Part shown: piece after piece, positions 6,486-13,142 of the stretch
Position numbering within the stretch: position 1 is the first letter of the stretch
How the letters are laid out: each line of letters starts with the position of its first letter
Origin: a virus
Strand: one strand, 5' to 3'
Length of the DNA: 27,402 nucleotides
IMG/VR virus record: IMGVR_UViG_3300030108_001702
Location: 1 to 27,402 of that record
Notes under the pieces: model-generated
What the model saw: the letters and a program-made list of their open reading frames with translations, nothing else
Told to the model about the DNA's origin: nothing
The model's database searches: none
Made by a program: the position numbers and the translations under genes

Positions 6486-8710
6486 TGGCTAACGATATCC
6501 CCGGCAATCCTAATAACCCCAATAATTTCCCTATAATTCCCGGTAATACTTTAGAGCAAACAATGCCTGTATTTGGGGACTTAGCTTTGTTTCCTTCTAT
6601 AAAAAAGATATATCAAAAATATTTTCCTAATTTGGATTTATCTTCAGGCGACTACAAAGAGTTTAATTTAGAGCGAGATAAACTACCCCCAGAAGAACAA
6701 CAAGCCTTTATGACTGAGCTTCTAGCAGATCCTATGGTACAGGGAGCTATAAGTGCTCCTAAATCTACCGTTTCAGTTGGGCCAGACGCTCAAGTTTCAA
6801 GTATTGGGGGTTTAGCTCCAGACGAAATACCTCCAGAAGAAAGAACTCCAGAGAATAACTACGGGTGTCCAGTAGGTTATGTTCGTGATCCTGTAACGGA
6901 TGCATGTGTGAGCGTAAGAGGAGAAGATCCTGCCGCAGATCCTATTCCGGGGGATAAGTATGACCCGTTAGGGCAGCAACCCGGTCCTTTTGAACAAGAA
7001 GATATAGATGCAGCAAAAGATAGACAGTCTGCTATTGATGACATAAGAAACGGTGAACTTGATCCTGATGGCATGTCTGACGAAGACCTTGCTGACATAG
7101 GATTAACTCGTGATCAAGCTGAAGAAATATACGGTGAACTTGATAGTTCTCCAGAAGAACCTTTGGGCGATCCAGACGGCTCATCAAGCAATCCTTACAG
7201 AGATAGATTATTAGAAAAGTCATACACTAAAGAAACGTGGGACAGAGTATCAAAAGATTTTGAAGACGGGAAAGATATTCTTGCGTGTGTAGATGGAGTT
7301 TGTCATCTAGTAAATAAGCGCACTCACGATATAAGAAATTATGACCAATTTATTACTACAGAGACAGGCACGTACGGAAAGACTCGTGTAATTTTTTCTC
7401 CCAAAACTGGTGTTGATATAGATGCACCAGAAGAAACAGATCCAACAAATCAGCAAGATAGTGAAGATGAAGGCGGGGGTGGTATAGATAGTGGTGGTGC
7501 CCCTGAAGGAGGTCCAGCAGATCGGGGGGGTCAACCCGGAGAAAAAGGTGGAGAAGGCGAACCTCGTCCTGATGGAACACCTCGTCCTGATGATGGAGGG
7601 CCGAGTCCTGATGGAGATGAAGAAACAAGTCCCGTGCCTACATTACCGGGGGGAGCACAAACACCTGATGATGAAGGAAACAGAAACCCGCCAGAAGAAC
7701 CTATTTACACCGGAGATGAACCTTTAGGACCGAACGAAGTAGAAGTAGTTATATGGATTCCAGAAAACGAACGTACGCCAGAAAATATAGAGGCTTTTTG
7801 TGATGCGTACCCCGGCTTCTGTGAGGCTTGGGAAAAAACAACAGGGGAACCTTATGACGGTAGTCCTATGGCTACCAAACGCCCCATGACTGAAGAAGAG
7901 ATTTTAGAAAGAGAAAGAGAAAAAGCTGAACAAGAGCAATCTGAAGAACAACCCGGAGGGCAGTCTGGCGGTCTTGGGTCGCCTTCTTCTAACGCACGTA
8001 ATGCTTTTGATTGGCTTATAGAAACAGCGACAAGAGCAAGAGATGCAGCAGAAGCCGCAGATACAGATGCAGAACCAACAGATGCAGAACCAACAGATGC
8101 AGAACCAACAGATGCAGAACCAGAAGACTCAGATAGTGCTGACAGCGGTGATAGCGATACTGGCGACAGCGATGCTGATGACCAAAGCACCGAGGATGGT
8201 GGGGACGATGGTGACGATGGTGACGATGGTGACAGTGACGGTGATGACGGTGATGGCGATGCTGACGGTGATGCTGACGGAGAAGATGGTCAAGATGGTC
8301 AAGATGGCCCCGGAGAGGGTGAAAGCGACCAACCCGGAGACTCTGACGGAGAAGGCCCCGGTGAAGGCCCCGGTGAAGGCCCCGGTGAAGGCCCCGGAGA
8401 GGGAGACGGTGATGGAGATGACAGGGGCAGAGGCCAAGGTGGACAACGTATTATCCAAAGAAGACTCTCTACTTTAGAAGAAGATGATACAGAATTAGGA
8501 GAACTTGAATACTTTTACAACTGGGCTTCTATATTTGCCAACCCAGAACAAGCCAAACGCTATGCAACTGCAAGGCGTACAGTGACAGATTTATTACTAG
8601 ATAGACTAGAGAAAAACAAAAAAAGTCTGGATAATATTGGTAGAGTTGCAAATAATATTGACCAAACACCACAAACAGGTATTTTAAGCCTTAACAGAAG
8701 GATAAGTTAA
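6485..8710 (+). CDS. Large acidic, repeat-rich virion-type protein
   Basis: A 741-aa protein of unknown function. The N-terminal half (1-300) is Pro/Asp/Glu-rich but not repetitive. It includes a cysteine pair in CPVGYVRDPVTDAC (C128 and C141) and a second cysteine pair near residues 262-267 (ACVDGVC). Residues about 315-420 are Gly/Pro/Asp-rich linker, and residues 430-455 (FCDAYPGFCEAWEKTTG) hold two more cysteines. Residues 527-650 are extreme low complexity: TDAEP repeated four times, then Asp/Gly runs, then GEGP repeats. The last 85 residues return to helical sequence (LEYFYNWASIFANPEQAKRY). Cys motifs of the CP-G-Y-(x)n-C type recur in marine phage structural proteins, from memory. The position between tail and ejection genes suggests a virion role. 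The acidic stretch could bind Ca2+ or keep the protein unfolded for passage through the tail; both are inference. Confidence 0.75.
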   Translation: MANDIPGNPNNPNNFPIIPGNTLEQTMPVFGDLALFPSIKKIYQKYFPNLDLSSGDYKEFNLERDKLPPEEQQAFMTELLADPMVQGAISAPKSTVSVGPDAQVSSIGGLAPDEIPPEERTPENNYGCPVGYVRDPVTDACVSVRGEDPAADPIPGDKYDPLGQQPGPFEQEDIDAAKDRQSAIDDIRNGELDPDGMSDEDLADIGLTRDQAEEIYGELDSSPEEPLGDPDGSSSNPYRDRLLEKSYTKETWDRVSKDFEDGKDILACVDGVCHLVNKRTHDIRNYDQFITTETGTYGKTRVIFSPKTGVDIDAPEETDPTNQQDSEDEGGGGIDSGGAPEGGPADRGGQPGEKGGEGEPRPDGTPRPDDGGPSPDGDEETSPVPTLPGGAQTPDDEGNRNPPEEPIYTGDEPLGPNEVEVVIWIPENERTPENIEAFCDAYPGFCEAWEKTTGEPYDGSPMATKRPMTEEEILEREREKAEQEQSEEQPGGQSGGLGSPSSNARNAFDWLIETATRARDAAEAADTDAEPTDAEPTDAEPTDAEPEDSDSADSGDSDTGDSDADDQSTEDGGDDGDDGDDGDSDGDDGDGDADGDADGEDGQDGQDGPGEGESDQPGDSDGEGPGEGPGEGPGEGPGEGDGDGDDRGRGQGGQRIIQRRLSTLEEDDTELGELEYFYNWASIFANPEQAKRYATARRTVTDLLLDRLEKNKKSLDNIGRVANNIDQTPQTGILSLNRRIS
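8063..8122 (+). repeat. Tandem repeat, 15 bp x 4 (TDAEP)
   Basis: Four exact head-to-tail copies of ACAGATGCAGAACCA at 8063-8077, 8078-8092, 8093-8107 and 8108-8122, each coding for Thr-Asp-Ala-Glu-Pro in the 741-aa protein. Base-perfect copies imply recent expansion by slippage or unequal recombination. Confidence 0.95.
8204..8230 (+). repeat. Tandem repeat, 9 bp x 3 (Asp-Asp-Gly)
   Basis: Three exact copies of GACGATGGT, coding for DDG units, followed by degenerate GATGGTGAC/GCTGACGGT units to about 8310. This is the core of the Asp/Gly-rich stretch of the 741-aa protein. Confidence 0.9.
8351..8398 (+). repeat. Tandem repeat, 12 bp x 4 (GEGP-type)
   Basis: Three exact copies of GAAGGCCCCGGT (8351-8362, 8363-8374, 8375-8386) and a fourth differing only in the last base (8387-8398), coding for Glu-Gly-Pro-Gly units. 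It follows the Asp/Gly stretch of the same protein. Confidence 0.93.
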
Positions 8711-10056
8711 TGTCGAATGTGACGGGCGAAATGGAAGGTAGCCTTCCTCTTGGCATAGCAGGTTTAGCTTACGGGTTATTCTCAGGTAATCGAGCTAATT
8801 ATAACCGAGAGAATGCACCTCCAACAGGGTATCAAGGAGTGGTGCCTGATTATACTCTCGTTAGAGAAAATGTATTAGATACTTATGATCCTGATAGAGT
8901 TCCCGGCTCCAGAGGACAGCGTTATTTTTCTGATTTTGCTTTTGTACCCAGCGCATACACCGCGCCTACAGCTACAGGGCAGACGATCACCAGAAACGAT
9001 CCTCAAATATCTGCGGTACGGCAAACATTGTTTGACCAAGCCAATGTTGGTCCCGATAGTTTAAGAGCACAGAACTACGCACGTATGGGTAAAGAAGCTC
9101 CTGATATAGGAGATAGAGGCCCAACGGGTATAGACTCTGTATTGCAGTTACCTACTTCTGACCAAATTAATTACAGCATGGCCCCTTCTGTGCCTAATGT
9201 TGAAGATTTAAATATAACTGATATGAGCCAACCGCAGTTTTTTGGTAATGGCGTGGTTTACGTTCCCGGTTACGGTGTTGTTAATTATTATGATGAAGCC
9301 TCACTTTTAAACTATCTTGCTTTTAGAGATGGTAATTTAGGCACAGGTGAAGAGAGTGGACAAGGTACAGAAGAGACGGATACTCAGGGAGGCCAAACGG
9401 ATACAGGAGCAGAGGCGGGAGCACCGCCAGCAAGAGAAGATACGCCAGCAGAAGAAGAACCAACGCCTCCACCAGAAGAAGAAAGACCAGCAGACGCATA
9501 CGGTAACGTAGCTGATTCAGAATCTCCCTTTAACTTTACAGACGCCCCTGCAGATCAGACTACTTATGCAAATAGAGACGAAATAAGAAACATAGCGATT
9601 GATGATGGTTCTGGGTTACGAAGAATAGCCGTGCCTTTTGGTCGATTAACCGATAATCAAAGAGAACAACTTATACGTTTGTCTGTAGAAGAACCTAATT
9701 TAGACGTAAGGGCTAGACAAACGTACGAACTCTTAAAAGGATTCTTTGGATTAAAGAACGCTCAAGCTCAAGGTGGCGTAACGTCCCTCATGGGGGGTGG
9801 GTATTTAAGTGGTTCTACCGATGGCATGGCAGACATGATAGATGCTTCCATAGACAACACACAACCAGCCGCTTTAAGTGATGGTGAATTTGTTATTCCT
9901 GCAGATGTCGTTAGTCACTTGGGTAATGGCAACTCTGATGCGGGTGCAAAGGAGCTATACGCTATGATGGCAGATATAAGAAAAGATAGAACTGGAACTA
10001 CCCGACAAGGTAAACAGATAGACCCTAGTGATTACCTACCGAGAGGTATAGCGTAA
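8710..10056 (+). CDS. Virion structural protein with tape-measure-like C-terminal motif
   Basis: A 448-aa protein. The N-terminus has a Gly/Leu-rich segment (LPLGIAGLAYGLFSG, residues 12-26) and then TGYQGVVPDYTLVRENV and RVPGSRGQRYFSDFAF. This is a pattern I recall from proteins encoded next to ejection proteins in marine phages. Residues about 215-262 are a Glu/Pro/Thr/Gly linker. The C-terminal part (about 355-448) carries GGGYLSG, then DGMADMIDASID, then LSDGEFVIPADVVSHLGNG (391-397 = DGEFVIP). That GG...PA-LS-GEFVI pattern resembles the C-terminal motif of siphophage tape-measure proteins. TAATG overlaps couple it to both neighbours. It is probably a tail or ejection complex component; the exact role is unknown. 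Confidence 0.75.
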   Translation: MSNVTGEMEGSLPLGIAGLAYGLFSGNRANYNRENAPPTGYQGVVPDYTLVRENVLDTYDPDRVPGSRGQRYFSDFAFVPSAYTAPTATGQTITRNDPQISAVRQTLFDQANVGPDSLRAQNYARMGKEAPDIGDRGPTGIDSVLQLPTSDQINYSMAPSVPNVEDLNITDMSQPQFFGNGVVYVPGYGVVNYYDEASLLNYLAFRDGNLGTGEESGQGTEETDTQGGQTDTGAEAGAPPAREDTPAEEEPTPPPEEERPADAYGNVADSESPFNFTDAPADQTTYANRDEIRNIAIDDGSGLRRIAVPFGRLTDNQREQLIRLSVEEPNLDVRARQTYELLKGFFGLKNAQAQGGVTSLMGGGYLSGSTDGMADMIDASIDNTQPAALSDGEFVIPADVVSHLGNGNSDAGAKELYAMMADIRKDRTGTTRQGKQIDPSDYLPRGIA

Positions 10057-11165
10057 TGGACAAGAACTTTATAATAGAAGGCAAAGGATCAGGCCCACAA
10101 AAGAATAGAATGACGCAAAAGAGTGGTATTGCAACAAATATTACCCCTAGAGATCACATTGGCGCAGCTTTTGAACTACTCGATTCAGGCCGAATGAATG
10201 AAAGTCAAGCCTTGTCTTATGCTTTTGAACAATTAGATAAAGCTAAATCCCCCGAAGAATTAGAAATTTTAAAGAGACAAATAGAATCTAAAACCGCTAT
10301 GTCGATAGGAATCCCAAAAGGATTTTACGATAAATTAGATAGTTATTCTGTAAAAGGTCAAGGCACAATGAACTTTCAAACTGGTGGTGTTGTTCCTATT
10401 GAGAGAACGGGTACGGAGTCTACTTTATCTCCTTACGTAGGTGATTATGTGGTAGATATGCTAGGTCGGGGTAGGGCTGCGGCTTCTCAACCTTACACTG
10501 CATATACTGGACCTCTCACGGCTGGTGCTAGTGACCTACAACAACAAGCGTTTACAGGTATATCGGGACTAACTACTCCCACTGATATGGGATCTTTCTC
10601 TATTACTGACGAAGGGTTTGACATGGGTTCTTACATGAACCCCTATATAAGCAGTGTGCTTAACCCACAAATAGAAGAGATTAATAGACAAGCAGCCATA
10701 GGAAGATTGGATGCAAATAAGCGATTAACAGGTGCAGGAGCTTTTGGCGGGTCTCGTCAAGCTGTTATGGATTCAGAGTTAGAACGTGCCAGACTAGATG
10801 AAATAGCCCAGCTTACAGGAAGAACTTACGCAGACGCATATGACAAGGGTATTGCACAGTTTAACAGAGAAAGAGACAGAGCCACTGACTACGGGTTTGA
10901 TGTATTAGATGCACAACTAGGGGCAGGAGGCACACAAAGGGGTATTCTTGGAGAAGGTATCGCGGCTGACTACAAGCAGTTTATTGAAGAACGTGATTAT
11001 CCCTTGAAGACCGCGCAATACATGCAGTCGCTACTACAAGAATTACCTTTAGATTCACAAACATACCAATACACAGCGGCTGATCCCGTTGATGCAGGTA
11101 TAGCAGGTATAGGTGCAGGGATGGACCTTGTTGAGACTATAAGAGATATATTTGGACTTGGATAA
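10056..11165 (+). CDS. Putative internal virion / ejection protein (369 aa)
   Basis: A 369-aa protein starting in a TAATG overlap. An N-terminal helical part (1-95) is followed by MNFQTGGVVPIERTG (105 onward). Next comes a region with SPYVGDYVVDMLGRGRA and YTGPLTAGASDLQQQAFTGI, and then a long helical Ala/Arg/Glu-rich domain containing YMNPYISSVLNPQIEEINR, GAGAFGGSRQAVMDSELERA and AQLTGRTYADAYDKG. The same set of motifs is widespread in marine podovirus genomes, from memory, beside large ejection proteins. Its helical character and position fit a T7 gp14/P22 gp7-like role in the channel for DNA entry, but this is inferred. The C-terminus has Gly/Ala/Ile residues (AGIAGIGAGMDLVETI) that could insert in a membrane. 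Confidence 0.7.
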   Translation: MDKNFIIEGKGSGPQKNRMTQKSGIATNITPRDHIGAAFELLDSGRMNESQALSYAFEQLDKAKSPEELEILKRQIESKTAMSIGIPKGFYDKLDSYSVKGQGTMNFQTGGVVPIERTGTESTLSPYVGDYVVDMLGRGRAAASQPYTAYTGPLTAGASDLQQQAFTGISGLTTPTDMGSFSITDEGFDMGSYMNPYISSVLNPQIEEINRQAAIGRLDANKRLTGAGAFGGSRQAVMDSELERARLDEIAQLTGRTYADAYDKGIAQFNRERDRATDYGFDVLDAQLGAGGTQRGILGEGIAADYKQFIEERDYPLKTAQYMQSLLQELPLDSQTYQYTAADPVDAGIAGIGAGMDLVETIRDIFGLG

Positions 11166-11177
11166 AGAGGCGTAAGG

Positions 11178-13142
11178 ATGAATAATCCATTTGGGGATTT
11201 TGCAGGAGGTATAAACGATTTATACAAAGCTTATAGATCCAATCCTGCGCCACTAAGAAATCAAGTAAAAAAACCTAATATACCTAACCGTCTATCGAGA
11301 GCCATTGCACTTGAAATGGTAGACAAAGATATATCTGCAAAGTTACGCCAAAACAATTTAAACATGGCTGTGCCTACTAGTAGCGTCATAGAAAGATTAG
11401 AACAAAATGTTGCTGATAAGTACGACTCAATGGTTAATCGAACTTTAGCTACGATACAAAACCAAAATAGAAACAGAACTAGGGCGATGGACAACTTCTT
11501 TAACAGAGCCGCACGGTCACAACGAAGACCAAACCCTAGAGGAATGCTTCAAGGTGGTATTGTAAGTTTTCAGGAAGGCACAGGGGATCAAACTGTTGGA
11601 GATTCTGCCGCAGATCAAGAAATTGAACGAAACCAAGAACTATTTAACGAGCTATTAACTTATTTAAGTCCTGCCCAACGTGAAGCATTTGAAGCGGGGG
11701 GCAGCGAGCCGTCTTCTCTTACCTTAATAGCTCCTGAAGCTGTAGAAGCATTTAAAATAGATAAACTTAGAAAACCTGTTTTAACTCAAAAAAGATCCTT
11801 AGAAATTAAACGTAGACAAGAAGAAGCCGCAGAAAATTTAATTAAGGAAAACGAAAGAATAAGAGCAGAAAGAGAGGCAGAGGTAGCCGCTTATAGAGCA
11901 AAACAAGCTGCAAACGATCCTGAACGATTACTAGAACGACAACTTGGGTTAGGCACAACAGATTCAACGCCAGTAACAGAAGAAGCCCCAGCAGAAGGAA
12001 TGTCGGGATTAAAGGCATTAGAAGCACTTAATAAACAACAAGATGTTGCGGAAGAGAGAAGAGATCAAAGAAAAAAAGACAAGATAGAAGAATTAGCTGG
12101 GGAAAGTTTAGGAGCAGATCAAATCATTGAAGACGATCTCAAAGATAGAGCGAGAGATACAACGGGCGGTATAGCAAGTGGTGTTAATACAGTTTCTTTT
12201 GATCGCACTGGGCTTGATGCAGATATAGAAAGGGCAACGGGTATACAAGAAGGGGCACTTGAAAGAAGTAAAAACCAACTTGATTCGTTGTTAAATCAAA
12301 TACCCAGTAAAGCGGATGCTGAAGAAAGAGCAGAACGAAATAGAAGAGCAGTTCAGGGTATAAGTGATGCACGAACAGCTTTAGCGACAAAACAAAAACA
12401 GGCCATAGATGATTTTGCAAAACAACGCGGGAATCTTTCTAAGGAAGAAATAAGCAGATTACAAGATGAAATAGACAGATCAGAAGGCACAGGTAACTAT
12501 AGAAAAGCGGAAGCTTTAAAAAGGTTAAGAACCATATTAAGTTCTTTTGGAACAGGTAGTTTAACTGCTAGTAACAGAGCCGCTAACCAAGCAATGTTGA
12601 AGTATAGAGAAGATCAAGATACTTTTAGAAGAGAATATACGGAAGCAATCGGGGCTGAAAAGCTAAAAGAAGTAAACGCAAAGGCAGAAGATGCTGTAAA
12701 GAAAAATCAAATTGATGCAGATGCTTTAGATGGATTACAAAATACGCTCAAATTGCTTAGAGGGATAGACAAGGATCTTGCAGATTCTACAATAAATGTA
12801 CTTAATGCTAGAATATCTTTGGTAGATAAACTAAATAACGTTGATATTCAGAAAGCAGGTGTACAGGCACAGGCAATATTTGAAGGCTTGAAAGCTACCC
12901 TTAAAGGGTTTGACGTACAGATAGCAAATGCTAGAAATCAAAATCAGCTACTAGGTATTGCGGGTAGTCTCGCGGGTGACATGTTAGATAATATCGCTAA
13001 CTTAGAAGCAGCAGTTTCAATACTCCCAGATGACGCTACAGGTAAAGACAGATTAGTTGGCGAGATTGCAAGAATCAGAACAGAATACGATAAATTGCGT
13101 ACGGACCTGAGTCGAGCAGGTGTGCTTACTGGAACAAACTAA
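11178..13142 (+). CDS. Putative internal virion protein, long coiled coil (654 aa)
   Basis: A 654-aa protein, mostly charged alpha-helix. The N-terminal region (1-120) contains LSRAIALEMVDKDISAKLRQ and ends in RRPNPRG, followed by MLQGGIVSFQEG (about 123-134), a short Gly motif shared in style with the two preceding proteins. Residues about 215-260 (Arg/Glu/Ala-rich) and 340-560 are coiled-coil-like. The C-terminus is helical (LEAAVSILPDDATGKDRLVG). There is no enzyme motif. Two weak ribosome sites, AGAGG and AAGG, precede the ATG, with 12 bases after the previous stop. Lying directly before the giant ejection protein, it is plausibly a T7 gp15-like internal core component. Confidence 0.7.
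   Translation: MNNPFGDFAGGINDLYKAYRSNPAPLRNQVKKPNIPNRLSRAIALEMVDKDISAKLRQNNLNMAVPTSSVIERLEQNVADKYDSMVNRTLATIQNQNRNRTRAMDNFFNRAARSQRRPNPRGMLQGGIVSFQEGTGDQTVGDSAADQEIERNQELFNELLTYLSPAQREAFEAGGSEPSSLTLIAPEAVEAFKIDKLRKPVLTQKRSLEIKRRQEEAAENLIKENERIRAEREAEVAAYRAKQAANDPERLLERQLGLGTTDSTPVTEEAPAEGMSGLKALEALNKQQDVAEERRDQRKKDKIEELAGESLGADQIIEDDLKDRARDTTGGIASGVNTVSFDRTGLDADIERATGIQEGALERSKNQLDSLLNQIPSKADAEERAERNRRAVQGISDARTALATKQKQAIDDFAKQRGNLSKEEISRLQDEIDRSEGTGNYRKAEALKRLRTILSSFGTGSLTASNRAANQAMLKYREDQDTFRREYTEAIGAEKLKEVNAKAEDAVKKNQIDADALDGLQNTLKLLRGIDKDLADSTINVLNARISLVDKLNNVDIQKAGVQAQAIFEGLKATLKGFDVQIANARNQNQLLGIAGSLAGDMLDNIANLEAAVSILPDDATGKDRLVGEIARIRTEYDKLRTDLSRAGVLTGTN

Noticed and set aside
8063-8398. 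CRISPR-like repeat array
   Set aside because: The repeats are directly adjacent without spacers and are in-frame protein-coding micro-repeats.
8043-8477. A 144-codon open frame in another plus frame (Met/Gln-rich start)
   Set aside because: It arises because the tandem repeats of the acidic 741-aa gene lack stops in several frames; the product is repetitive with no folded region, and the main frame continues on both sides.
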